Source: Pollutimonas sp963706785
GTDB lineage: Bacteria; Pseudomonadota; Gammaproteobacteria; Burkholderiales; Burkholderiaceae_B
Direction: 5' to 3'
NCBI GenBank assembly: GCA_963706785.1
Contig: CAVPNJ010000003.1
Location: 115,141-179,140, forward strand
DNA length: 64,000 nt
Shown here: piece after piece, positions 17,246 to 26,144 of the stretch
Layout of the letters: each line of letters begins with the position of its first letter
Position numbering within the stretch: the first letter of the stretch is position 1
Notes under the pieces: model-generated
What the model was told of the DNA's origin: nothing
The model's input: the letters and a program-made list of their open reading frames with translations, nothing else
The model's database searches: none
Position numbers and translations under genes: made by a program

Positions 17246-18148
17246 ATGGCAATGGATACGTTAGGGGCCCACAGTAAGCCCAGTTTCGACCGTACCCTTA
17301 TTATTGGCTGCGGATTGATCGGGGGATCGCTTGGACATGGCTTGGTGCATCACCGCGTGTGCGGAAGTGTCGTTGGCTACGACGCCAATGCAGCCAACGC
17401 CGAAATGGCGCTAAGCCGTGGCCTTGTCGACGAGGTCGCGACATCGCTGGATGCCGTAATTGCCGGTGCTGATCTTGTTATTCTTGCCGTGCCGGTTGGC
17501 CGCACGGCGGACCTGGTAAGGCATTTGGCACGCTGTGCCCCGCCTCATTCGGTTATTGTCGACACCGGTAGTGTCAAGCAGGCCTTTGCACAGCAATGCG
17601 CCCAGATAATGCCGGAAGCGATCAAGAAGCGTGTCGTACCGTGCCACCCCATTGCCGGTCATGTTACGGCGGGGCCCGAGCACGCCGACCGCGCATTGAT
17701 GGCAGGGCGTCCGATGATCATGACGCCATCGTCGGGCACCGACCCGGATGTCTTGGGGCGCGTGGGCCAGATGTGGAAGCGCATCGGTTTCGACGTGCTG
17801 ACGATGTCGGTACAGGAGCATGATGCAATATACGCCGACTTAAGCCATATGCCGCACGTCATCGCGTTCACGTTGATGAAGCACATACGCGAGCGCGGCA
17901 TGCTGCCCGATACGTTGAGAATGTTTGCGGGCAATGCCTTCAAAGACATGACCCACCACGCCGGTCAGAATCCGCGCATGTGGCGCGACATTTTTTATAC
18001 GAACCGTCAGGAAATCTGTCGATCTCTGGCAGGGTTCCGGCAGTCGCTCGATGAATTGGAGCGCGTCATCAACAGCGGTGATCACGATCGCCTGGAGTGC
18101 GAACTTACGCAGCTGCAGGAAGACCGCTTGCACACCTGGCAGTCATAA
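17246..18148 (+). CDS. prephenate dehydrogenase-like protein (TyrA family)
   Basis: A 300-residue dehydrogenase: NAD-binding IIGCGLIGGSLG near residue 15, VDTGSVKQ, and the prephenate-site block PCHPIAGHVTAGPEHADRALMAGRP at about 132, then a helical C-terminal domain. TyrA enzymes oxidatively decarboxylate prephenate (or arogenate) in tyrosine synthesis. Here the gene sits in an uptake operon followed one base later by a DadA-like oxidase, not with aro or pheA genes. It may therefore act on a transported analogue or as a second TyrA. AGGA precedes the ATG. Confidence 0.85.
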   Translation: MAMDTLGAHSKPSFDRTLIIGCGLIGGSLGHGLVHHRVCGSVVGYDANAANAEMALSRGLVDEVATSLDAVIAGADLVILAVPVGRTADLVRHLARCAPPHSVIVDTGSVKQAFAQQCAQIMPEAIKKRVVPCHPIAGHVTAGPEHADRALMAGRPMIMTPSSGTDPDVLGRVGQMWKRIGFDVLTMSVQEHDAIYADLSHMPHVIAFTLMKHIRERGMLPDTLRMFAGNAFKDMTHHAGQNPRMWRDIFYTNRQEICRSLAGFRQSLDELERVINSGDHDRLECELTQLQEDRLHTWQS

Positions 18149-18149
18149 C

Positions 18150-19400
18150 ATGGATGTCATCGTCGTAGGGGCCGGTATTGTCGGGGTTTGTACCGCGCTT
18201 GAACTGAGTCGCGACGGCCATAGCGTTACGGTCGTCGACGCCGCTTCTGATGCCGCGAGCCAGGCCAGCTACGCCAACGCCGGCTTGCTATCTCCTGGGC
18301 ATTGCTTCAGTTGGGCCGAACCCGGGATCGTCAAAGGCGTGCTCGCGGCTTTCATCAAAGGTAAGGACAGGCCGCGCATCGGCACACCGCGCAATGCGGC
18401 GCTGATCAAATGGCTAGGCCTGTTTGCCAAACAATCCTCGCTAAGCAGCTGGGAACGTAATTCTCGCCACGCACTGCAACTGGCTAGATTTTCACGAGAC
18501 ATACATTTCAGCACGGACGATATTCCGGTTAGTTTGTATGGCGGCACTCGTAACGGCCTGCTTTATCTTTACAAGGCTGGAGAAGCGCCATCGAAGACAG
18601 AGCTGGATCTATTGCGGGAAGCCGGCGAGCCATTCGAAGTGCTGAGGGGCGACGCGCTGCGGGCGCTCGAACCTTCGCTGAACGGTACTGATGCCCATGG
18701 ATTCCACGAAGGAACTTACTGCCCGCTGGACGCCTGTGGCGACGCGCGCTTATACGCGCTTGAAGCTGTTCGAATCGCCAAGGAATGCGGCGCCCAATTC
18801 AGGTGGGAAACGCGCGCGGGCGAGATCATCATGCGAGAGGGACGGGTGGTTGGCGTGGGCACCGAATACGGCGTTTTGCCATCCGATGCCTGTGTGGTTG
18901 CGACCGGATATGCCTCTAGAAAGCTACTCCATCCTGTGGGATGTGAACTGCAGATCCATCCCGTCAGTGGCTATTCGCTTACATATCATGGAATTGAAGG
19001 GCCGCGCCCGGCGCGCGGTGGCGTATCCATTTCAGACAAAATCGCTTGGGCGCCTTTGGGCGCGGGGCGGATGCGATTTACAGGGTTTGCCGACATCGGC
19101 TACCCCGATGAAAGGCTGAGCAGCCATCGATTTGCCGCCCTGGAAGCCTTCGCCCGCAGGATTTGCCCGGCGGTCGACGGCATGAAGGGAGAGCATTGGA
19201 TAGGCCAGCGCCCCATGACGCCGGACGGGCTGCCATATCTCGGTCCTGGCCCCCACCCGGGCTTGTATCTGAACTGCGGTCATGGCGCCATGGGCTGGAC
19301 CATGGCCAGCGCCAGCGCTCGCCTGACAGCGGAAGTGATAGCAGGGCGGACGCCGTCGATGGATTTGGCGCCGTTCCGTCATGATCGACGCTTTCTATAG
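18150..19400 (+). CDS. D-amino-acid dehydrogenase-like FAD oxidoreductase (DadA family)
   Basis: About 416 residues from ATG 18150: FAD-binding MDVIVVGAGIVGVCTALELSRDGHSVTVVD, SYANAGLLSPG, and the C-terminal NCGHGAMGWTMASASARL. DadA enzymes oxidise D-amino acids to 2-oxo acids and pass electrons to the respiratory chain at the inner membrane. It is the last gene of the ABC operon, one base after the TyrA-like gene. A role in using the transported amino acid as carbon or nitrogen source is likely. Its stop overlaps the convergent MerR gene by six bases. Confidence 0.85.
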   Translation: MDVIVVGAGIVGVCTALELSRDGHSVTVVDAASDAASQASYANAGLLSPGHCFSWAEPGIVKGVLAAFIKGKDRPRIGTPRNAALIKWLGLFAKQSSLSSWERNSRHALQLARFSRDIHFSTDDIPVSLYGGTRNGLLYLYKAGEAPSKTELDLLREAGEPFEVLRGDALRALEPSLNGTDAHGFHEGTYCPLDACGDARLYALEAVRIAKECGAQFRWETRAGEIIMREGRVVGVGTEYGVLPSDACVVATGYASRKLLHPVGCELQIHPVSGYSLTYHGIEGPRPARGGVSISDKIAWAPLGAGRMRFTGFADIGYPDERLSSHRFAALEAFARRICPAVDGMKGEHWIGQRPMTPDGLPYLGPGPHPGLYLNCGHGAMGWTMASASARLTAEVIAGRTPSMDLAPFRHDRRFL

Positions 19401-20345
19401 CGTAGCCGGTAAGGGCAAGCCATCTGCACGTGCCAGTCGTTCCATGGCGGCTTCGAGGATGGCGCGAGCATGGCCGGCGGCGTGTTCCAGGTCGTGATGC
19501 AACTGGGCGTCGTCTGCATTGCGAGACGCGCATTGTGCACTGTAGCGCTCGAAGCTGCCGACCATCAAAAGTACGTCCGCCAGGTGTCTCGGACATTCGC
19601 AAGCCAAGCCGCTGCCAGCCGCCGTAATCGTGAAAAGCGAATCTTCATCGAATCGCAACTTTGGCACGGCGGCTCGCGGCTGCGGCGGCAAGCGCTCGCC
19701 CGCAAGTGCCGATCGGCATAACAATAGTAATTCGCTCAGCTCGGCCGGGATGCGCGCTGCCAAGCAGCCGTGCGCGCGCAAAGCGCGGATGGTCGCGCTC
19801 GCGCCAAACCGGTAAAGGACAACGACGGCAGCGCCCCCACAGGTTTCCCGGGCCGACATAATGGCCGGCAGCGCGCTTTCGTGAAGTTCGGACAACTCGA
19901 TCAAAAGGACTTCGATATCCGCATCGCGCGGCAGCGTAGTGGCTTGTTCGAGCGTTGCGCAACTACCTTGAACCGCCATGTTCTGTCCGTCGCGGCCACC
20001 GGCGGCAATGCGCCTGGCAAGGCTTCCGCCGATTATTGCGACTCTTAGAGGCCCCGCGGCCTGCGGTTCCTTAACTGGCGCTTCGATCAGCGCTTGGAGC
20101 TGCTCGCTCGGTAGCTGGGCAAGTGTGCTTATTGCATGTCCCTGATCCACCAGGTGTTTGAGGAGGCCCAGTCTGCGAACCTGTTCGGCAGAATACAGGC
20201 GTTGCCCTCGTGCTGAGCGCTGCGTGTCGGACAAGTTATAGCGACGCTCCCATACGCGTAGCGTTTCTGTGGAAAGCCCCGCCAGCCGCGCCGCAACTCC
20301 GCTTCGGTAGGAGATGTGCTTATCTTCTGCATCGATCTTTTCCAT
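19395..20345 (-). CDS. MerR-family regulator with a Rossmann-like, B12-binding-like C-terminal region
   Basis: About 316 residues from ATG 20345. A MerR winged helix lies at about 10-80 (YRSGVAARLAGLSTETLRVWERRYNL), the WERRY form seen in CarH/LitR-type regulators. The remainder has alpha/beta character (LRVAIIGGSLARRI, IEVLLIELSELHESALP, AAVVVLYRFGA), resembling a cobalamin-binding domain but without the DxHxxG cobalamin motif. It is divergent from the fasciclin gene, with an AT-rich gap holding TATAAC/ATTATA elements at 20394-20401, and probably controls that gene. The signal is unknown. Confidence 0.8.
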   Translation of the reverse strand: MEKIDAEDKHISYRSGVAARLAGLSTETLRVWERRYNLSDTQRSARGQRLYSAEQVRRLGLLKHLVDQGHAISTLAQLPSEQLQALIEAPVKEPQAAGPLRVAIIGGSLARRIAAGGRDGQNMAVQGSCATLEQATTLPRDADIEVLLIELSELHESALPAIMSARETCGGAAVVVLYRFGASATIRALRAHGCLAARIPAELSELLLLCRSALAGERLPPQPRAAVPKLRFDEDSLFTITAAGSGLACECPRHLADVLLMVGSFERYSAQCASRNADDAQLHHDLEHAAGHARAILEAAMERLARADGLPLPATL

Positions 20346-20532
20346 TTCCTGTGCCTTTTTAAATTGACCCGTGTTTGAACCGGCAATTAGGTGATTATAA
20401 CGGTACAAACAATGGACACGCACGCAATCAACGCGTAAATTTAGTCAAAACGCGGTTCGCCGTCAGCCTCCGAGTTTTTCCGGTCTTCCGGATTTTGAGG
20501 TGGTTCCATCTTACAAATCACAGGAGTTAAGC

Positions 20533-20988
20533 ATGAAACGTATTCTGACTGGAATTTCTATCGCATGCGCAATCGGCACGGTCCAAGCGGCCAATATCGT
20601 GGACACGGCAAAATCAGCGGGCTCATTCAACACTTTGGTCAGTGCAGTACAGGCAGCGGGGCTGGCCGACACCCTTAAAGGGCCCGGCCCCTTCACTGTT
20701 TTTGCGCCGACTGATGAAGCATTCGCCAAGATTCCCAAAGACAAGCTCGATGCGCTACTCAAAGACAAGGCGGCGCTGACCAAGGTCCTTACCTACCATG
20801 TTGTACCGGGCAAAGTCATGGCGAAGGATGTGAAGGCTGGCGAGATTAAAACGGTTGAAGGCAGTTCGCTATCTATCACCACGAAGGGTGGAAAAGTGGG
20901 CGTGGACCAGGCCAAAGTCGTGAAGGCGGATGTTGTCGCGGATAACGGGGTTATCCACGCCATCGACTCTGTTGTTATGCCTAAATAA
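20533..20988 (+). CDS. secreted fasciclin (FAS1) domain protein
   Basis: A 151-residue protein with a signal peptide (cleavage near VQA-AN) and one complete FAS1 domain: FNTLVSAVQAAGLADTLKGPGPFTVFAPTDEAFAKIP (H1 box) and LTYHVVPGKV...VVADNGVIHAIDSVVMPK (H2 box). FAS1 proteins act in adhesion or at the cell surface; the exact role in bacteria is mostly unknown. CAGGAG precedes ATG 20533 (the open frame begins at 20500). The divergent MerR gene is the likely regulator. Confidence 0.93.
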   Translation: MKRILTGISIACAIGTVQAANIVDTAKSAGSFNTLVSAVQAAGLADTLKGPGPFTVFAPTDEAFAKIPKDKLDALLKDKAALTKVLTYHVVPGKVMAKDVKAGEIKTVEGSSLSITTKGGKVGVDQAKVVKADVVADNGVIHAIDSVVMPK

Positions 20989-21021
20989 GAAATGTCGGGC
21001 ACATCCGGCCGAACTAGCCTT

Positions 21022-21093
21022 GGCGGGCCATCTCATCGGCAGTCACTATGCTAAATGCGATTTACGAGTGACGCGAATACAGAATGGCCCGCC
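21022..21093. repeat. 72-base nested inverted repeat between the fasciclin gene and brnQ
   Basis: Outer arms GGCGGGCCAT (21022-21031) and ATGGCCCGCC (21084-21093) are perfect complements. Inside them lie a second pair, GTCACT (21042-21047) and AGTGAC (21067-21072). As RNA this would give two stacked stems with internal loops. It lacks a following T-run, so it is not a standard terminator. It could be a small structured RNA, a leader element of brnQ or a MITE-like remnant. Confidence 0.55.
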
Positions 21094-21183
21094 GAAAGCG
21101 ACTAAGCATGTGCCTGGAAGACGATTGTCACCAGGTCCGGATGCATGATGTGAGCCTCGTGCGAAGCGTCGCGGTAGTCCATC

Positions 21184-21202
21184 GCCTGATGCCTAATCAG
21201 GC
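21184..21202. promoter_or_regulatory. inverted repeat upstream of brnQ
   Basis: GCCTGAT-N5-ATCAGGC, perfect seven-base arms, about 70 bases before the brnQ start. It may be an operator or a hairpin in the leader. Confidence 0.35.
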
Positions 21203-21273
21203 GCAGCGGCTATATCCATTATGATTGCATCTGTATAGCCTAAGCTTTCCAACCGACTACCTATTGGCTTCTT

Positions 21274-22581
21274 ATGATCAGCACTCTGAAAATCCGAGAC
21301 TTGATCGCCTTGGGTTTCATGACGTTTGCGCTTTTTCTGGGTGCGGGCAATATCATCTTTCCTCCCATGGTCGGCCACTTATCGGGCAACCAGCTGTGGT
21401 ATTCCGCGCTAGGCTTTCTACTGACCGGCGTCGGCTTGCCTTTGTTGACGGTCGTGGCGCTGGCCCGCGTGGGGGGCGGGATGGGCGCGTTGACGGCGCC
21501 CGTCGGGAAAGCCGCGGGTATCTTGCTGGGGGTGCTGGTGTATCTGACCATCGGGCCACTTTTTGCCACGCCGCGTACCGCTACGGTTTCCTTCGAAGTG
21601 GGTTTTGCGCCATTCATTGGCGCCGGTGGCATGGCTCAAATGCTTTATACCGCCGCGTATTTTGGGATCGTGATGCTGCTTGCCCTGTTTCCGGGGCGGC
21701 TGCTCGATACCGTTGGTAAAGTCATTACTCCTGTGCTCATCGTCGCTTTGATTGTGCTGGGCGCTGCGGCTGTGTTCATGCCCGCCGCCGGCGTTGGCCA
21801 GCCTTCGGGCCTGTATGTCGATGCGCCGCTCTCGCAAGGCTTCATTCAGGGCTACCATACGATGGACGCCTTGGGCGCTATGGTCTTCGGTATTGTTATC
21901 ATCAATGCCATTCGCAGCCGCGGCATTTCAGATGCGCGCCTACTAACGCGGTACGCCATTATTGCGGCCATCGTCGCCGCTGTAGGGCTGGCGCTCGTAT
22001 ACGTGGCGCTGATATTGCTGGGTGCGGGCAGTGGGGGGCTTTCACCCGACGCGGTGACGGGCGCGCCCATACTTACTGCTTTTGTCGGCCATGTCTTCGG
22101 ACCCCTGGGTAACGTATTACTGGCCGTCGTAATCACCCTGGCCTGTCTGACCACAGCAGTCGGCCTCGTGTCTGCCTGCGGCGACTACTTCAGCACGCTC
22201 TTGCCAATGTCCTACCGTAGCGTGGTTATCGCCATTAGTCTGTTAAGCACGGTCATTGCCAATCAGGGGCTCGAACAGCTTATCGCTGTGTCTGTGCCCG
22301 TGTTGTCCGCGATCTACCCGGTGGCCATCACGCTGGTCGCGCTTAGTCTGGCGTCTGGGTGGTGGTGCCGGCCATCTCGAGTGTTCATCCCCACCCTGAT
22401 CGTGGCCACCCTATTCGGCATCATGGATGGGTTGACGGCTGCGGGCTTCGATTATCTGTTGCCCGAGGCCCTCGCCCATATTCCTGGTGCCAGTCTCGGC
22501 CTGGGATGGCTACTGCCGGTGCTGCTGGCGCTTGCCGCTTCAGCGGCCTATGATCGGTTCAGCCCGCGCGTTCAGCCGTAA
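21274..22581 (+). CDS. brnQ: branched-chain amino-acid transporter (BrnQ/LIVCS family)
   Basis: A 435-residue membrane protein with about 12 hydrophobic helices. The LIVCS family start is clear (LIALGFMTFALFLGAGNIIFPPMVG), followed by FLLTGVGLPLL and TPRTATVSFEVGF. BrnQ is a sodium- or proton-coupled importer of leucine, isoleucine and valine. No strong ribosome site is seen before the ATG. Two inverted repeats lie upstream. The gene is convergent with the GntR gene that follows. Confidence 0.92.
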   Translation: MISTLKIRDLIALGFMTFALFLGAGNIIFPPMVGHLSGNQLWYSALGFLLTGVGLPLLTVVALARVGGGMGALTAPVGKAAGILLGVLVYLTIGPLFATPRTATVSFEVGFAPFIGAGGMAQMLYTAAYFGIVMLLALFPGRLLDTVGKVITPVLIVALIVLGAAAVFMPAAGVGQPSGLYVDAPLSQGFIQGYHTMDALGAMVFGIVIINAIRSRGISDARLLTRYAIIAAIVAAVGLALVYVALILLGAGSGGLSPDAVTGAPILTAFVGHVFGPLGNVLLAVVITLACLTTAVGLVSACGDYFSTLLPMSYRSVVIAISLLSTVIANQGLEQLIAVSVPVLSAIYPVAITLVALSLASGWWCRPSRVFIPTLIVATLFGIMDGLTAAGFDYLLPEALAHIPGASLGLGWLLPVLLALAASAAYDRFSPRVQP

Positions 22582-22597
22582 GTTAGCTGCACTGTGC

Positions 22598-23350
22598 TTA
22601 GCGCGCCAACAGATCCAGCTCAAGCTCGACGAACCTTGGTGGGAACTCAAGTCGAGCGTAATAAATGATCACATCGTTGGCGCAGGCGGTACGTCGCACT
22701 TCGGCGACGCTGTCACCCGGGTTGAGCTGCAGGGCATTGGCAGATTGGAAGCCGGTTTGGATGATGGTCAGCTTCTGCCGGGATTCCGTGATTTCCAGGC
22801 CGGGAATTCGGGCGATCACCGACGCGGCAGCTTGCACCTTGAATTCCTTTTTGTACTTACGGAAAAGCGTGTCCTCGATATAGACTTCGCTGTAGCAAAA
22901 GGGTTGACCGTCTGTACTGTGCACTCGGCACAGATACTGGTATTTGCCTGCGGGCCGTGCCTTGCTATGCATGCCCGAATCAGGAAGTTTGCTTACGACG
23001 CGCTCGGATTCAACGATGCTGCGCGTCCCGAGTATATCGCTGAGCGCGACGGCTTCCTTCCACGAGGTTGGGATAGAAAGCGCGGCAGGACTGCCGCGGC
23101 GCGGCTCTACGAACGTACCCTTGCCACGCGCCCTGCGGATAAGACCTTCGCTTTCCAGCACGCTTAACGCCTGGCGCAGCGTCATGCGCGATACTTTGTA
23201 AGACTCCATCAAGGTTTCCAGCGATGGCAGGCGGTCGGCCGCCGACCATACGCCGCTATCGATACAGCTTCGGAACTCTGCCGCCAACTGAAGGTAGAGG
23301 GGCAGGCGGCTTCGGTTCATGACGGCGTTATTTAGTTCGGCATTGGACAT
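22598..23350 (-). CDS. GntR-family regulator, HutC subfamily (UTRA domain)
   Basis: About 250 residues from ATG 23350 (the frame can extend to a TTG at 23380). Winged helix at about 10-75 (LPYLQLAAEFR-like start, RLPSLETLMESYKVSRMTLRQALSVLESEGLIRRARGKGTFV), then a UTRA ligand domain at about 95-245. It lies 45 bases downstream of the CoA ligase in the same direction, so it is probably the last gene of the 26.9-22.6 kb operon and its regulator. The inverted repeat at 26985-27002 is the candidate site, and a CoA-ester or free acid the candidate ligand. Confidence 0.88.
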   Translation of the reverse strand: MSNAELNNAVMNRSRLPLYLQLAAEFRSCIDSGVWSAADRLPSLETLMESYKVSRMTLRQALSVLESEGLIRRARGKGTFVEPRRGSPAALSIPTSWKEAVALSDILGTRSIVESERVVSKLPDSGMHSKARPAGKYQYLCRVHSTDGQPFCYSEVYIEDTLFRKYKKEFKVQAAASVIARIPGLEITESRQKLTIIQTGFQSANALQLNPGDSVAEVRRTACANDVIIYYARLEFPPRFVELELDLLAR

Positions 23351-23395
23351 CCTGTTTCCCGATAATGTGTTGCTTACCAACGGCCGACACAGGTG

Positions 23396-25000
23396 TCAGC
23401 CGCCAGCTGTTTTCGCCGGTTGAGTGTTATTCAATAGTGTAGCGGCCATCTCCTGAAGCTTGCCCCGCTGGATCTTGTTCGAGTTGGCACTTTCGACGAC
23501 AGGGAAGGCGTCGATGACCGCTACGCGCGCAGGAACTTTGAACCCGGCCAGGCTAGCTTTGCAATGATTGATAATGTCCTGTTCGGTCGCATTAGCGTTC
23601 TTTTCCTGGACCACAAACGCAACAGGCACGGTCTTGCCCTCGTGGGGCACCCCAACGACCTGGCAGGCGGCAACATCAGTTAGTGCCTCGATGTACTGTT
23701 CAATCTCGACGGGATTCACCAGGAAGCCGCTAAGCCGAAGAAAGTCTCCCTTGCGGGCGTGAAATACGAAGGTGCGCTCGTCCAGCGTATGGCCCAGGTC
23801 TCCGGTGCGAAAGTAAGCATCCGCATCAATGACTTTGCGGGTGGCTTCTTCGTTATCGAGGTAGCCTTTCATCATGCTGGGCGATTTGATTTCTATTTCG
23901 CCCACCTCGCCATGGGGCAGTATTTCGCCTGATTCAGTGTCGCGCACCCGAACCCTGGCTTCGGGGGCCGCCAGCTGCCCCCCCGCAAGTTGTCGTTCGT
24001 GCAGTGGCGCGGCGGGCGACTGAGCCGCTACCAGGGCCTGAAGTTCGCTGGAACCGTACAAGCCCACCAGCGCGATACCCGCCTTTTCCGCGCGTTGGGG
24101 AAGATCGCCCAGCGACGGCGCGAAGCTGGCGAAGCCCGCTATCCGCAGCGACGGAAACGGATTGGCTTCATCACCTGCGACGTCGAGTATGCGGTCGAGC
24201 AATTCGTTGTTGGCGAAGGTGTGCGTGGCGTGGTAGCGCTTGATCTGGCGCGCGCATTCGGCGGGATCCAGGACGGGAGCAGAGACGAGCGCTGCGCCCG
24301 CTGCCAAACCGCCGAGCGCTGAAGAAAAACCGAAGGCGCCGCAAAAGGGCGCGCCCATAAGGACTGCGTCGCCAGGGACAATGCCATGAAACTGCGCGAC
24401 ATTCACGCCGTGCTTGATTAGCGTTTCCTGGTCATGCACGACCAGCTTGGATTGCGACGTCGTGCCCGATGTCGTATAGACCAGAGCGTGCGTGTTGCCG
24501 CGGGGTAGGTCTAGTGTGTCGGGCACCTGGGGCGCCGACGCATCGCCATAGCCGAACATGCGCGCGCCGAGGACGGGTGCTGCGGCGGGCGCCTCTCCGA
24601 CCACCAGGACGCCTTTCAGTGACTGTAACAACTCTGCGTCGACATCTTGCAGGATTTGCGCGAAGGGCAGACCCTTGAATGTGGGCCACATGGCCAACCA
24701 GCGGCATTGTCCGCGCGATACGAGGTCGCCCACTTCACGGCTCCGAAACCGCGTATTCATCGATATTACAGTGATGCCCACGCGGGCGCAGGCCAGGAAA
24801 ATGGCCAGCCACGCGGTGCAGTTGGGCAGCCATAACGCCAGCCTGTCGCCTGGGCGCGCTCCCTGCTCGTACAGCAAAGCGGCGACGCGGTTGGCTTCCC
24901 GGCTTAGCTCGCCATAGCTAACGGGCTTGTCTACATCATATAAGGCGATGGCATCCGGTCGTTCTGATGCATGTCGTGCGAGCAGCGCGGGAAAGTTCAT
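23396..25000 (-). CDS. AMP-dependent acyl-CoA ligase
   Basis: A 534-residue class I adenylate-forming ligase: P-loop YTTSGTTSQSKLVVHD near 175 (less canonical than usual, with SQSK for GxPK), LYGSSE, YFRTGDLGHTLDERTFVFHARKGDFLRLSGFLVNPVEIE and the C-terminal catalytic lysine region SANSNKIQRGKLQ. It forms the CoA thioester of an unidentified carboxylic acid. It starts nine bases after the cyclase-family gene, so the two are coupled. No close substrate group is recognisable. Confidence 0.85.
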   Translation of the reverse strand: MNFPALLARHASERPDAIALYDVDKPVSYGELSREANRVAALLYEQGARPGDRLALWLPNCTAWLAIFLACARVGITVISMNTRFRSREVGDLVSRGQCRWLAMWPTFKGLPFAQILQDVDAELLQSLKGVLVVGEAPAAAPVLGARMFGYGDASAPQVPDTLDLPRGNTHALVYTTSGTTSQSKLVVHDQETLIKHGVNVAQFHGIVPGDAVLMGAPFCGAFGFSSALGGLAAGAALVSAPVLDPAECARQIKRYHATHTFANNELLDRILDVAGDEANPFPSLRIAGFASFAPSLGDLPQRAEKAGIALVGLYGSSELQALVAAQSPAAPLHERQLAGGQLAAPEARVRVRDTESGEILPHGEVGEIEIKSPSMMKGYLDNEEATRKVIDADAYFRTGDLGHTLDERTFVFHARKGDFLRLSGFLVNPVEIEQYIEALTDVAACQVVGVPHEGKTVPVAFVVQEKNANATEQDIINHCKASLAGFKVPARVAVIDAFPVVESANSNKIQRGKLQEMAATLLNNTQPAKTAGG

Positions 25001-25009
25001 ATCGGTGCC

Positions 25010-26050
25010 CTACACGGTTGCAATAGGAGTTACAGGAGATCCAACTGCGCCTGGTAGCCGCAGGGGAGGCGCTGTCAGCAGGAAGCGGCTACGTTGATTT
25101 GCGTGCAGCCATTGCGCCAGATCGCGCAAATACCAAAGTTCTGCCAGCGGCAGACCTAGCTTGAACAGGCAATGGTGATGCAGCGGTAATAGCGACTTCT
25201 TGTCCCCCTCGTTATGCGCGGGGTAGGCTTCGACGGCATAGTTATCCGCGCAGATTGCGGCAATACCACTATTGGTAATCCACTCCAGCAGTTGGGGGTC
25301 GGCGCCGTTTAGCACAGCGCCGGTTTGATGCAAGACTTCCGCATTCGGACTGCCGGCCATTTCGACCACCGCCTCCGCAAAGCCCGTGCGAAGCAGGAGC
25401 ATATCGCCTGGTTCCACGGTGATGCCGTCAGCAGCCATCACTTCGACCAGCTCCTTATAGCCGATGAGCGTTCGTCCGGTGCCGAAATGACGCACAAAGT
25501 CCACCAAGACCCCACGACCCTGCATACCTTTGACCGCGAAATTCTCGATGCCTAGCTTCGTGGCGCCAAAACCATGGGCACCATCGCAGCAGCCTTGCTC
25601 GTGATCGGCGCCAGGTGCGTCCAACACATCCTCGCCGGCGCGAAAGCCGTTGTAATACACTTTGCGCTCCTGCCCGTCCCCTCCTACATCGAATTGGGCG
25701 CCTACGTGGGCCAAGGCGTCCCATTGCGTGGAGTATTGCAACGACAGCGTAACCTGATCGTCGCTTAAAACGTCGATGGAGGTCGCATCGAGGTTTGCCA
25801 TTGGGAAATTCATGTAAGGCACGCCGTCGCGTTCGGTGGCGGCCAATTGGGGCGGTTTGCGGCGAGGGTTCAGCACCATCCCGCCGGGCAGGTCGAGCGG
25901 CAGGGAAAGGCAGAATACCTTGCCTTCGCGTACTTCCCGGACCCCTTTAAGCACTTGTTCCTGCGTGAGCAGGTTGACGCGCCCAAGCTGGTCGTCCGGA
26001 CCAAAATCTCCCCAGTTTGCGCCTTCCGGGCGCTGTGTCCAGCGTTTCAT
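25010..26050 (-). CDS. cyclase-family hydrolase (kynurenine-formamidase-like)
   Basis: About 346 residues from ATG 26050, which has AGGAGA at good distance (the frame extends to 26077). Cyclase-family features: WGxFGPDDQLGRVNLLT, TQWDALAHVGAQFDVGG (the metal-binding aspartate/histidine block) and YEAYPAHN-like end region. Family members are metal-dependent hydrolases acting on amides or lactone-like rings, e.g. N-formylkynurenine. Here it is in an operon with an SDR and an acyl-CoA ligase, which suggests ring opening or ester/amide hydrolysis before CoA activation. The substrate is unknown. Confidence 0.85.
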   Translation of the reverse strand: MKRWTQRPEGANWGDFGPDDQLGRVNLLTQEQVLKGVREVREGKVFCLSLPLDLPGGMVLNPRRKPPQLAATERDGVPYMNFPMANLDATSIDVLSDDQVTLSLQYSTQWDALAHVGAQFDVGGDGQERKVYYNGFRAGEDVLDAPGADHEQGCCDGAHGFGATKLGIENFAVKGMQGRGVLVDFVRHFGTGRTLIGYKELVEVMAADGITVEPGDMLLLRTGFAEAVVEMAGSPNAEVLHQTGAVLNGADPQLLEWITNSGIAAICADNYAVEAYPAHNEGDKKSLLPLHHHCLFKLGLPLAELWYLRDLAQWLHANQRSRFLLTAPPLRLPGAVGSPVTPIATV

Positions 26051-26144
26051 AATGTCTCCTGCTAGATTAGCGCGCATGGGTTCATGCGCATATGGTCATG
26101 TATGTTGTTCAGGAAGCTTGGCGATGCAAGGGTGGCTCGCCAGC

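Noticed and set aside
21022..21093. Rho-independent terminator for the fasciclin gene
   Set aside because: There is no T-run after the stem and the loop between arms is too long and internally structured.
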